Positions 1-12,000 of a stretch of 64,000 nt of DNA are shown piece by piece. The translations under genes were made by a program, and so were the position numbers. The stretch's first letter is position 1, and every line of letters starts with the position of its first letter. The notes below the pieces were generated by a model that saw only the letters and a list, made by a program, of their open reading frames with translations, made no database searches and was not told where the DNA came from. This DNA is from Odobenus rosmarus divergens (lineage: Eukaryota > Chordata > Mammalia > Carnivora > Odobenidae): assembly GCF_000321225.1 (NCBI RefSeq), contig NW_004450402.1:1703452-1767451 (forward strand), given 5' to 3'.

Positions 1-2315
1 GCATAAAACATTCAGATAATCGAGGCAAAGGGTTTTATGGATTAAATAATCTAGGTAAGTCTTTGGTATCCTAATTCACTTTGCACGTGTGCATGGGAAT
101 ATGAAAATCTGTGTTTTTCTAAATGCCACCCTGACTAGCATCTAGACAAGGAAGAGAAACCAAGAACTATTTCTGCAGGTGGCCACATGAAGATCGCCGA
201 AGCAGAACAGCATGTGAGAGCTAACCACCATTTCTGGGGCCACAAAAGAAGCTGGGTGAGTGAAGACACTCCAGGCTTATGATAGTTAATGTCTTTATTA
301 GTCTTCTCCTATTTTAGAACATAACTTTACTGGTGATTTAAATTTGTTTTTCTCTGAAGTGTCTAGACAGGCACAAGAGAAAGCCTGAAATTGGAAATAA
401 ATATGTTTTCCTTTGTGCAAAAAAAGAAAAAAAAAAAAAAAAGAAAGAAACCACTAGTTCTGCCCCCAGACCTTTGAGGAGTAGATCCGGTAATGGTTAG
501 TGGGCATCTGAGCTATCGGCATTCTCAAGGATCCTCCTTATGAAAACAGCCCTTGAATGTGAGAGGCCTACCTCTGGTTCAATGGGTATGTAAGACTGGG
601 GTGCAGAGTTCTTGGGCTGCTGGGAGTGAGACCCAGCTCCCTGGCAGAAGTAGCCACTGAGACATATAACACCCAAAAAGGCCTTTCTCTAGCCTTCTAG
701 CTGATTTGCAATTGCTCAGCATTAGATGGATTTGCTCAGAACGATATTGATAATTAAGGATGTGTCATGTTTCCTCTCGAGTTGTGCATTTTGGTCTCCC
801 TTCTCTTTCATCCAAGTTAAATAAAGGACACCCCCTAAGATTTATTCAAATGTAGGCTTCATTTGCTCTTTTTAACCCAAGTGGCTCCACCCAAGAGAGT
901 TCAGAGCAGTGTTCTACAAGAAAAACACAAATTAAGGTGAGTCAGAAACTAAAAACATGAATGTTTTGATTTCACATGGGGCCTAGAACTTGAAAAATTG
1001 AATACAAATGCTGATACTTCCAACAGCATCCAATAACATAAAGGACTTGTCTCCATTCCAAATCTAAAAGTTAATGCCCCATTATCTAATTTTAAGTTAT
1101 TTAGAGATATTGGTTAAATAATAGCTGCTAACATGAATCATATTTGCAAAATAAAATTATTTTACATTGCTTAAGAACGCAATATATTAAGGGAATGGTA
1201 CAGCAGTGGCAAACTCAGGTTCCCTGGACCCCAAAGAGAAGGAGCCAATGAAGCACCAGAGCCGGAAGAGTGAATCCTGTAAACTCTGGGAAGGCCGGGA
1301 TTTTTTTAATGGTTTGCCTGATAACCATAGCACATAGCCTAGGGCAAGCATTCTTGTTGAATGGGTAGGTGAGTGGATGGGTGTACCCATCAAGAGGGGT
1401 GGGAGCAGGAAGCCTGAGCAACCCACACCAGGCTTCCTCAATAGGGTTGTTCTTTCTGTCCTGGTATCACAAAGCAGCAGAAAAGTGGAACAATAATGGG
1501 ATCAGAGCTCTAGGGAGTAGATAAGGTAGTCACCTTCCCCTCTTGGTCACCCCTGGTATCACTGCCCCTTCTCTCCCGTTCCCATTTCTCCTTGTGTCTA
1601 ATCAGCCTGACCAAGGACCACTGCAGCACCCGAGGCACTTCAGCCCTGCCCAACAACTCCCAGAGCCGGCTGAAGGAGAGAATCCTTCGACAGGGCTGAG
1701 CACAGGCGGTGTATCTAAGCCACAATAAGCTTATGAAGGCCTCAAGAACGTGAGCCTGCCTTCCGTTCATTTTGTGTCTCTGTGCATTACTTCTAACAAT
1801 GCCGTGCTTGCACCCGGGACGACCGTTGTTATCTGACTGGATGCCTTTTATAGGTTCGGTCAGGTAGTAAGAAATGGTTTGGCACACTCCAGGTTTATGT
1901 CACCAATATTAATATGTGTCAGTACCCTTGCCAGTGTGTAAAAGCCCATTCTTCATAAGGTTATTTACAGTACATTATATATTCCTAAGACTGAAGTCTG
2001 AATGTCAACAGACTTTTATTGTGACAGTTTCGTTACAACCCTAGACTCTTCCAAGACACAGAAATTCTTTAGGGATTACAAATACCAATACTAAGCCAAA
2101 TTCTCATCCTATAGAAGCAAAGAGAGTATCATCGGGTCACAGTTATTTAGCATTTTAATGTTTGGGTTCTAGGACTTAGAAGAATGCTAAAAGAGCAAAT
2201 GTTTCTTCTGTGGAACACTTTGGAACTTTTGCCATGTTCTATTGAACTCTTTGGAACCTTGTTTCATAACTTCGTAGAGAAAGTCCCATATAACCCTCAT
2301 ATTCAGATGGAAGTC
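1..2315. other. Intergenic, no gene recognised; possible retrocopy tail
   Basis: No supported gene. An AATAAA at about 399-404 is followed ~17 bases later by an A-rich tract (419-449), the layout of a reverse-transcribed mRNA or retrotransposon 3' end, but the upstream sequence is not recognised. The remainder shows no repeat or ORF that I can name. Confidence 0.4.
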
Positions 2316-2332
2316 TACCATACTGATTTTTT

Positions 2333-2540
2333 TTTTTTTTAAAGATTTTATTTATTTAATTGACAGAGAGAGAGAGAGAGAGAGACAGAAAGAGAGGGAA
2401 CACAAGCAGGGGGAGTGGGAGAAGGAGAAGCAGGCTTCCCGCCGAGCAGGCAGCCCGATGTGGGGCTCAATCCCAGGACCCTGGGACCATGACCTGAGCC
2501 GAAGGCAGTCGCTTAACCAACTGAGCCACCCAGGCGCCCC
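2333..2540 (-). mobile_element. SINEC (tRNA-Lys SINE)
   Basis: Complete antisense copy from the poly-T/TTTATTTA tail to GAGCCACCCAGGCGCCCC. Perfect 17-bp target-site duplication TACCATACTGATTTTTT at 2316-2332 and 2541-2557. Confidence 0.97.
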
Positions 2541-2609
2541 TACCATACTGATTTTTTAAAAAAAGTTTTCATAGGCCTTAATATAGTTGGATAAGTTTAG
2601 ACAAAGGCA

Positions 2610-2945
2610 TACACCCAAGTAAACAACATCCTAAAAATAAAGATATAGAACATTGCTAACAATCTATAAACTTCCTTCATGTCCCTTTCCAGTTTATCCT
2701 CTCTGCAAGGCAACCACTGTTCTGAGTTCCATCATCATAGATCAGTTTTGCCTGCTCTTGAATTTCGCATAAATGGAATCAGGCTGTATGTTCTCTTTTG
2801 TGGCTGGCTTCTTCTGCTCAATAGAATGGTTTTGAGATTTATGCAAATTGTTGCAAGTATCAGTAGCAGTTCCCTTTTAAATTTCTGAATAGTATTCTGT
2901 TGTATGAATTTACCACAATGTGTTTATCCATTGTTCACCCAGGCG
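2610..2945 (-). mobile_element. L1 (old L1M-type) remnant
   Basis: Diverged sequence resembling antisense mammalian L1: ATAGAACATTGC, AGGCAACCACTGTTCTGA, and TGAATAGTATTCTGTTGTATGA then CCATTGTTCACC. Subfamily not assigned. Confidence 0.65.
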
Positions 2946-3111
2946 CTGGTTGGGCACATGATGGTGCTCTGGTAAAAGAAAACGTAGCAATTCTTGTTCA
3001 TTCAAATATGCGATCCACACATGCTTTTGCTAATGATTATACCCAGTGCTAAATCTGATTTTTAATCCTTCAATCCTCAAAGGGATGAAAAAGAGAGCAT
3101 GAGAAAAACAG

Positions 3112-3518
3112 GAATCACTTGAAAGTCTGATTCTAAGAAGCAAGCACCAGGAGTAAGAGATAGGATCTATTAGGCGAAATAGCTTCAACATGAACCAAAT
3201 TTGCTCTTGGTCCTGGCTCTTGTCAAGGACTGTGAAAAGACTGAATTAAATTCAGGTCTAACCCCCATTCACTGTTATCTTCCTCTTATCTCTCCCAGCT
3301 CTTTGGACCACTGGTTAAAAATTCTTTTTCTTTGTAAACAATCTAAAGGCTTTTGGTAATTCAGGTAGACCTTGCTTGCTTGGGCATTCTGGAAGATGAC
3401 TCCAGTTCCAATCAGTGTGGCAGTGCAGGCAGTGGTGTGTGTAAAAAAAATATTTTGAGTCCCTTTCCTTGGACCATGTAAAGACATCAAAAAAGCAGGA
3501 AGGTTGGGGGAAATGATG
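3112..3518. repeat. Dispersed direct duplication, copy A (full)
   Basis: 407-bp segment, parts of which recur 1,264 bp downstream: bases 3112-3347 match 4376-4611 almost perfectly and 3504-3518 match 4613-4627. The middle 156 bp (3348-3503) is present only here. No coding function seen. Confidence 0.95.
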
Positions 3519-4375
3519 TAATCTATTATGATTTCTCATCATCAAGAACTTAACTCTGTCCACAGGGAAAGAATACTCTAATAGGTCCTGTAAAAGTTTC
3601 TTTTGGTTGTGATTCCTCCCTCAAGATGTTTTAAAACTATTTAGAGAAAACACAGACAAATCTAGTTTCAGCTAGCTAGTTAGAAACAAATGAGATCAAT
3701 CTAGTTTGACCTAATTAGTTAAGTGTCCACAGGAAACGTCATTCCAACTGAGTATGGAGCAAGCACTATTAAAGAAAAGAATAACTGAACATTACACAGA
3801 GAGCACAGAAAATCATTATTGCAAATAATGTAGGTAAATAAGAGTTCCTAGTTAGACATTAAGTTTTGAGCCAGTGACTACAAATTCAAATTTAACAGTT
3901 TTGTAATTTAAATATTTTTTTAATGTTTCACTTGAGTATTATCTCTTGCTTCTCAATTGAAAATGGGGTTGCTAACATTTACAATTACTTGAACTTCAAG
4001 TCCTCCCTTGGTAGGATTTCCCCAATAGAGCTAATCATCTTTCTTAAGTTGCTATTTCAGAGTAGTAGCTCCCAAACTGAGCTATATTTGTAGTTACCTA
4101 GAAAACATGAGGGGTCTCAGTGATACGCTGAATGGAGGTATGAAGAGTCAAAATCATTCAAAAAGTACAGTCTGGGTTAGAAGTGTTACAAGAGTATTAC
4201 ACTGGGCACATCCTTATCATAGGCAGTGTCCATGACAGAAATTAATCCAATTTGAGAAGAAGCTAAAATCCTCATAATAAGACTTTTTCCATTGGGGGAA
4301 CATTAAAGATACCGTAAGACACAATCAAAGTGCTGATATTACTAAAATAAAATCCAGTCTCTAATTAACATAAAT

Positions 4376-4628
4376 GAATCACTTGAAAGTCTGATTCTAA
4401 GAAGCAAGCACCAGGAGTAAGAGATAGGATCTATTAGGCGAAATAGCTTCAACATGAACCAAATTTGCTCTTGGTCCTGGCTCTTGTCAAGGACTGTGAA
4501 AAGACTGAATTAAATTCAGGTCTAACCCCCATTCACTGTTATCTTCCTCTTATCTCTCCCAGCTCTTTTGACCACTGGTTAAAAATTCTTTTTCTTTGTA
4601 AACAATCTAAAATTGGGGGAAATGATGG
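4376..4628. repeat. Dispersed direct duplication, copy B (internally deleted)
   Basis: Nearly identical to 3112-3347 plus 3504-3518, lacking the 156 bp between. The flanks are a near-perfect 9-bp repeat (AACATAAAT at 4367-4375, AATATAAAT at 4629-4637), so B looks like the inserted copy. Confidence 0.9.
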
Positions 4629-4800
4629 AATATAAATTTTGGAATTTCTAATATCACTAGATCAACTTTTATTAAAGAATTTAATTTTTCTACTTATAAT
4701 GAGGCTAAAAAGCAAGAACAAACATTTGTCTTATATATCTATTGAAATGTTCTGTAGAATTGTAATCACAATTAATGTTGTTGGGAATAAAGTATTCTTT

Positions 4801-4985
4801 TATAAAAGATTTATTTATTTGAGAGAGAGAACATGGGGGGAGGGGGGACAGAGGGAGAGGGAGAGGCTCTCAAGCAGACTCCATGATAATGTCCCACATG
4901 GGGCTCCACATCAGGACCCTGAGATCATGACCTGAGCCAAAACCAAGAGTCCGACGTTCAACCAACTGAGCCACCCAGGTGCTCT
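4801..4985 (-). mobile_element. SINEC
   Basis: Antisense copy ending GAGCCACCCAGGTGCTC, with an imperfect duplication (GGAATAAAGTATTCTTT / GGAAATAAAGTATTATTT). Confidence 0.95.
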
Positions 4986-6711
4986 GGAAATAAAGTATTA
5001 TTTGATGTCAATTTGTAACTTCCTGAATATTTATGAATCAGAGGCACTTCTACAAGCATATGTCAGGCATTGCTCCAGTTGCCTGTTTTACTCCTCTTAT
5101 AAAACACTACATAGGTTTTTTAATCAAAGGTTTATGGATGTTTGTTTTAGTATAAAACTATAGTTACTGAGTTTTTTTTTTCCATCCTCAATTCTCAGGA
5201 TATATTAAATTAAAACCAGATATTCATGTTGAGATACCACCAAGGATTCCTTTATCTTAGCCATTGCTTCTTGGCCAGAGGTAGGATTCTGTCCCACATC
5301 TGCCCAGGAAAACTACAGTCAATGATTGTCTAGCTCTCTTGGAATGAAATGCATGGTCAGGAATTTCCAGGAAGAATGCACATTCAACAATTGGATAATG
5401 TGCTCACAGGTGGGCAAGCGAGGCTGTCCTCTCTGTCACTGTTGTCATGAGCTCCCCAGTCTCCACCAGGGTCAGCTGCCCTACCTCATCTTCCCCATGT
5501 TGTGTGAGTCATTGCTGTGCTTATAAAGATAAAACCAAGAGTAAGAACACTTATCTTCCATAGAAACACAAAATGGACATGCTTTTCCATTATGCTTGAC
5601 TCTGTAACGAAAGCCCTAGGAAGTGAGTGCAGCATGAACTCATTCCTTCCGCCTCAGCAGACAGATGGATAGAGACATTCCAGTTTGTTTCCAGTCTTTT
5701 GTCTTCAGAGCATTTTTGGCATTTCCTTCAGGAAACTGGAGGTTGTGACCTAAGGTTTCCTTAGTGAACACACTTCTGTTTCCCACAGTTAACCTTACCC
5801 AGAAATGACATCTACTCTGTTAGGTGAGGTTTATCTTCATGTCCCAACTGTGTCCTGTGCATATTCAATGACAGTTGAAAGCACAAATTCTGAAAGTAGT
5901 AATAGGACTGAAGAGCCAAACACACCAAAATCCTTTGCATTAATCCCCAGTGAAGGTGACAATAATGTTGAAACAAGAATGAACTATTACAGTAATTCTA
6001 TGATGCTTACAAAGTGCCCTTGCTCTCCTTGTATAGTTGGAGAAAGTAATGGCTAGGATGTTAAAACTTTCAGATACTATTGAAAGTTTTCAGATATGAG
6101 GTGTATACTATTCCAGCTACATTCTGCAACTTGCTACTTCACTGATACCGTATAGTCCCATATTGTTCAAAGGATAGTCTGGGAGAAGCCCAGACAGTGT
6201 CCTGAAAAAAATTAAGTGATTTAATATACTATCTCCCATATCCATATCCCCATTTCTCCAGCATGTTGGTGGAAAGCCAAGCATGTAAGCTTTTGTTGAT
6301 GGGTTTGCCATGACCATTAAGTTTCATAATTTAAATTAGATATGCAACCAAGTTGTTGTATATATTTTTTTAAACCCATGTTTTAGGACAAGAATTATTA
6401 TATATAATTTAGTTTGGCTTGAATGCAATTTAAAACTCCAATAATTACATTTACTTGTCAATGTGGTATTTAGAGGTTGGTGGTTTTCATCACATTTTTT
6501 ACTACTCTTCAATGTTAACTTATTGAAGTTTCTCTTCCTGAAAAAGATAGAGCGGTTTTTAACAAACCACATTTTTTTCACACCCTAGTTTATCAAGGTA
6601 AAATCCTTTAAAGAGTAATAGAAATTTGCCTGTAACTTTGATTCTAAAAAGCCACATAGTCAAATAGAAGCTTAGTAATTATTTTTTAAAAAATGCTCTC
6701 CACAGAGGACT
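4986..6711. other. Intergenic 3' flank of S1PR1
   Basis: AT-rich, with no SINE, recognisable gene or RNA. Short ORFs (5326-5526, 5805-6056) lack codon bias or homology that I recognise. Confidence 0.6.
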
Positions 6712-8075
6712 CTTTAAAAAAAATCAGTTTATTAATGTTTAAAAGTTGATAAAGCTATGTGCAAAATGATCCACAAGTCAGAAACCTATTAAATACTATT
6801 TTTTAAAAGACATTTCTCAGTTTAATTGCACTGAAAACCATACTAAAGAGACAGCAATATATTTTTATTTTTTTGTAACCTTTATACACATCTTTAATTG
6901 ACTATTTAATGAACAGCTGTATTGAAAAACTTCTGGTATTCCCTATCAGTTAAAGTAATGCTTTAATGGCACAAGAAGTTTGTATTTTCTTAGGAAATAC
7001 ACTTTCAACGGTGTTAACACAAGTTAGAAAAATCCAATAAAATGCTGAAACAAATACATTCAAAAATCACTGAAAGTACTTTTAACACAACAAAATACAA
7101 CCATCCTGTTGGTTGAACTAATTCACAACAACACTCTGAAATAAACATCAACAAAGTGCCAAAGACAGATGTTGTATTTGTTAGATTCATTAAGAAATCT
7201 CTCTTGGTTTACAGTCACCCCACCCCACCCCAGTCAGTTTTCACCTGGTTTTGCTAGTTTGTTTCTCCTATGACACAAAGGATCCTGCCTGATACCAGTT
7301 AGATAAATTGGACTTCCTTACGCAGATTTCAGCCACAATGGATACCGACACTAATACATTTCCTTGTAAAGTTGTTAAAAGAAAAAAAATCAAAGTGACT
7401 TTAACCAAATTCCAAAAAACTGATCCAGCTTACATGGAAACTTTGGCCTCGGGAAATAAAATTGCTTTATATCTCCAAACCATCTCCATTCCTCACAGTT
7501 GACCTCCTGGACTCAGCCTACCTGCTACAAACCATCAAGAAATGGACCATGCCACAACCCCAGCTCTGATGAACGCCAGGTAGTTCGAATATAAAGTAAA
7601 AGAATTTTGAGGAGAGGTGTGAAGGCGGAGGGAGGGTGGGATATGCAAAGCATACCCGGAGAAGCAGAAATGCACACAATCCCTTGGGCTGGAAAGGTGA
7701 GAAAACATCTCCTCAAAGCTCCGGACAGTCGCTTTCACACTGGGATGTTAGTCTTCCAGGAGGGGCCGAATGAACCCTTCAGGAGCTTGACGATGCTAGA
7801 CCTTTGGCTCAGTGCAAAATCAAAGCTCCAGGGCGGGGGGGTTAGGAAATAGATTCCAGACGAGGACCTGATCTCCACCCTTCCCAGTGCATTGTTCACA
7901 GGAACTAACCCACCAACACCCCGGCACCACCAGGCTGCTCTTACTATGCCCGCCCTCCCTCTGGCTCCCAGCAGCTCCTCCCCGGCAGTAGTCGAGACAG
8001 AGATTTCCCCCCCCCAAACACTGGGTGGTGGGTGACCGCGCAAGAATTCTCCCCGTGGGTCTGCAGCACTCAGTT
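6712..8075 (-). other. S1PR1: S1PR1 3' UTR with poly(A) signal
   Basis: From the TAA at 8076 the minus strand runs about 1.36 kb to AATAAA at 6733-6728, followed by a T-rich tract. This length agrees with the human 3' UTR. The proximal part (7.5-8.07 kb) is GC-rich; the distal part is AU-rich with U-runs. A second AATAAA-like hexamer lies near 6865-6870 and may be an alternative site. Several short ORFs here (e.g. 7308-7502) have no coding support. Confidence 0.75.
6728..6733 (-). terminator. S1PR1: Polyadenylation signal AATAAA of S1PR1
   Basis: The minus strand reads CATTAATAAACTGATTTTTTTT. The hexamer is followed within 15-20 bases by a poly-A/T-rich end that fits the mRNA end I recall for human S1PR1. 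Confidence 0.65.
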
Positions 8076-9387
<1,312 letters not shown>

Positions 9388-11063
9388 CTTTAAACAAGTC
9401 ACAAAGAGGAGAGAGTCAGGGAAAAAGCCACAGCACACTGGCATAATTCATTCTAGCTAAGGCATTGCTCCAGTTTTGTCGTGGATTTGTTTTAAGGAAA
9501 CTTGGAGGAAGCGCAAAGAGAGGGATTTAAAAAAAAAAAAATCAAATTCACATTTCTTGCCAAATGGGGGGGGGGAGGGCAGGGGAGGGAGAAAGAACAA
9601 AAATTTACCCAAACTGAAAACTCCAACTCGACAAGGCGAAAATTCTCCTGTGTCACATCCAAATGGAAATGGGAAAACTAAAGAAGTGAGCCCCATAACA
9701 CCTCTCCCGCACTCTCACCGCCCCCCAACTCCAACCCCCTGCAGGTTTCCAGCTTGGAGGTTCTCTGAAGCGTTGGCCCACTCACCAGCGGGTTCACCAC
9801 CAGCTCTTGGTCTCACCTCGGAAGAGACCCAACCGCTAATATGAGGGTGGAGACGCACACCACCTCTGCTTGCCACCACCACCCAGCTAAAAGAGCTGAG
9901 AACCACCTCCTAATTGCCTTGCAAGACATTAGATTTGCACGAAAATCATTTGACAGAGTAAGTCATTCTTTGGGCTCTATTAATAACTCTCTAGGAACAG
10001 GTGTGCTCAGGGTCCGAGGGGTGTGGGCAGCCAAGCCCGCCCCGGCCTTGCGGTAAACAGGAAAGCTTACGCTTCTGTGAAGCAACTGCCTTTTCTTAAT
10101 TTCTTCTTCTAGTCTTTTTTTTTTCTTTTTCTTGTAAGCCAGTGCAAGAAAATATAAAGGTATTCAGTGAAAACCATTCATAAGAGATTGCAATAAATCC
10201 CAGGAATTTAGTACATTCATTGATTGTATAAGGAGTATGTTTAGTTGCTGTGGGTTTGGCCAAAACACACACAGGCACGCACACAAAAGAGAGAAGTTAT
10301 ACTACTAATGATAACGATACATGCAACTACATTCCTAATTCCAAGTTCAAAGCTTCTGTCCAGAAACATAAATGTACGTCTGGTTGCGTTGCTGAACGAG
10401 AGCCGGCCGTTTCATTTACCGCCCTCCCCCAACATGTTGCCTCCTCTCTTAGAACTACAAAGTGTGGGGGGAATGAAACATGGCACTGGTCAGCAGAAGT
10501 CTACTTGTAATGTTTCAAGATAACGCAGCAATGTGAAAGAAGTGGAGTAATAGAGACAGCAACAGCAGTTCCTGGGACAGCAGAGGCTGCTCGCGCCCAG
10601 AAGCTCTACATTTCTCCCATCTAATTCCGCACCCTGCTCGCCGGCAATGCAAGTTTAAGCCCTTACCCCACCTCCCATATTCTTTGTCTATAGGATTTCC
10701 AAATAAAAGCGCCTTCCCTCCCTCTGCGACCAACCGCAGTTTTCACTATCCCCTACCCGTGGTCGGGTTTACAACTGGACTTAACCCTTTTCCGAACTTC
10801 ATAAATCACAAGTGCCCCAAGAACAATCCGATCGCGTTGGGCTCCTTAGCAGCCCAGGGATGAATGTTTCCAGCGCCCAGAGATGGATGTTTTAAAAGGT
10901 TTTGGGTTTGGGTTGGGTTTGGGTTTGGGTTTTTTTTTTTTTTTGGTATTTTTTTGTTTTTGCTTCGTTCGGGTTTAAAAATTCCTTTCTAACGCTGAAG
11001 ACCTCCTGCAGCGGCGGTCCCCCGCGCCCCCGGCCCGCGCTGGCAAGGCGTGCAGTCCCCTAC
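9388..11063 (-). other. S1PR1: S1PR1 intron 1
   Basis: Inferred GT-AG intron of about 1.68 kb between the donor at 11063 and an acceptor AG at 9389-9388. The acceptor is preceded by a pyrimidine-rich tract (CTCTCTCCTCTTTGTGACTT) and a plausible branch site (CCTGAC). Exon 2 then begins CTGCGGTTTCCGAGG. The intron is free of recognisable transposons. It holds a TTTGGG-like run and poly-T near 10900-10960, an A/G-rich tract near 9530-9600 and short CA runs near 10260-10280. Confidence 0.7.
10897..10932. repeat. TTTGGG-like G-run repeat in S1PR1 intron 1
   Basis: Five GGG runs spaced by TTT/TT (GGGTTTGGGTTGGGTTTGGG and on), then a T17 tract. The plus strand, which is the S1PR1 template strand, could form a G-quadruplex. 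Confidence 0.85.
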
Positions 11064-11200
11064 CTCGCTCAGGCAGGACGAAGTTGCGTTGGGAGAGCTC
11101 CGGGTCTCCACTGCGCTCTCGGCATCTTGCTGCTGCCCCGGGACTGACTGCGACGCTCTTCCAAACTTACTCGAGTCGGGGTCCCCTCCCTCCGCAGCCG
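11064..11200 (-). other. S1PR1: S1PR1 non-coding exon 1 (5' UTR), 5' end approximate
   Basis: The 3' edge is a good donor, GAGCGAG|GTAGGG, with GT at 11063-11062. The bases just before it (AACGCAACTTCGTCCTGCC, then TGAGCGAG) closely match what I recall of the end of human S1PR1 exon 1. The transcription start cannot be read from sequence, so the outer limit is a guess. No TATA box is visible. A second donor-like GTAAGT at 11170-11165 is an alternative but fits the remembered human transcript less well. Confidence 0.7.
11069..11125 (-). CDS. Upstream ORF in S1PR1 5' UTR, 18 codons
   Basis: The only ATG in the predicted spliced leader opens an 18-codon frame, MPRAQWRPGALPTQLRPA, with TGA ending five bases before the exon 1 donor. 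The ATG context is AAGATGC (A at -3, C at +4), which is moderate. The human leader as I remember it has an 18-codon uORF at the same place with the same ending (TQLRPA). That suggests conserved length and C-terminus rather than chance. A uORF here would be expected to dampen or condition translation of the receptor. Whether it is translated is not shown by sequence. Confidence 0.5.
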   Translation of the reverse strand: MPRAQWRPGALPTQLRPA

Positions 11201-11408
11201 CACACTCCAATGGCCAGCCCTGCTCCCCGCGGCCAGCGCCGACCCGCTTGCTGAAGTCGCCGAGCGCCCCGCTGAGGCTGGGTGGCTTCTCTAGGAAGAG
11301 GCGGGGAGGGGTTAATATCTCAATCCCCACGCCCTCCGCCAGCGGCTGGGGGCCTCCGGATCTCGGCTGTAGAGAGACTCACTGTCCAGGAAAGATCTGG
11401 GGCAGAAG

Positions 11409-11416
<8 letters not shown>

Positions 11417-11441
<25 letters not shown>

Positions 11442-11442
11442 T
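11417..11442. repeat. (CG)n/(CA)n dinucleotide repeat
   Basis: Alternating CGCGCG running into about twelve CA units, followed at 11460-11500 by an A/AAAG-rich tract. It lies about 300 bp upstream of S1PR1 exon 1. Confidence 0.95.
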
Positions 11443-12000
11443 CCTCCCCCACAGGCAACCGAAAAAAAAAAAAGAAAAGAAAGAAAGAAAAAGAAAACAG
11501 AGAAGGGACGTAGGCTGGTGCCCCCTGGATTCTGATGCATAAATCACGGCCCTAGCCCTGCTGTCCTCCACTCCTGGAGACCGTTCTCCCAAGTCTTACA
11601 AAAGAGAGGAGGTGGGGAGCCTTTGGAAACTTCCCTCCTGAAAAGTCTTAGGGGGCAAAGGACAGTCCGGCGTCTCGCAGCGCACCTCTCTGGTCCCCTA
11701 GGCGCTGGAGTCCTTGGTTGGATCGGAGTCCGGAGACTTTGGCTGGGCGTGCCCGCGGCCGCTTCTGAGCAGGCAGAGAAAACCCCAGCGAGACCCCGAG
11801 AGTCCCGGCCGCTCTCTGGGGAGGAGAAGCTGGCAAGGGGCTGCAAGAGACACGGAGGAGATACGCAGCAGCCTAGAAGGGAGAATGGCCCCGGAGGTTC
11901 CTTTACGTCTCCCCACCCCCATCCCGCTGCTGCCCTGAAACTTGCGGTCTGAGGGGCAGAAAGTGGCTTTCCCGGGACTCGCGGTGAGATGGGCCAGCGC

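Larger units (their letters stand above)
10980..12000. promoter_or_regulatory. S1PR1: CpG-rich S1PR1 promoter region
   Basis: Dense CpG and GC-rich sequence starts in intron 1, covers exon 1 and continues upstream of the minus-strand gene. Visible elements include a CCACCC (KLF-type) box on the minus strand at 11285-11280 and a GC box GGCGGGGAGG at 11300-11309. KLF2 is a known activator of S1PR1, but this particular box is only a candidate. No TATA box is seen. The GC-richness creates long spurious ORFs on both strands. Divergent non-coding transcription is possible but not shown. Confidence 0.65.

Noticed and set aside
10897..10932. Interstitial telomere repeat
   Set aside because: Vertebrate telomeres are TTAGGG; this is an impure TTTGGG/TTGGG run best treated as a simple repeat.
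11165..11170. Alternative donor GTAAGT in exon 1
   Set aside because: A strong-looking hexamer, but the sequence downstream to 11064 also resembles human exon 1; kept only as a possible alternative.
11050..11535. 161-codon plus-strand frame antisense to S1PR1 exon 1
   Set aside because: It lies in CpG-rich DNA with several overlapping open frames on both strands and runs through CA and poly-A tracts; composition explains it.
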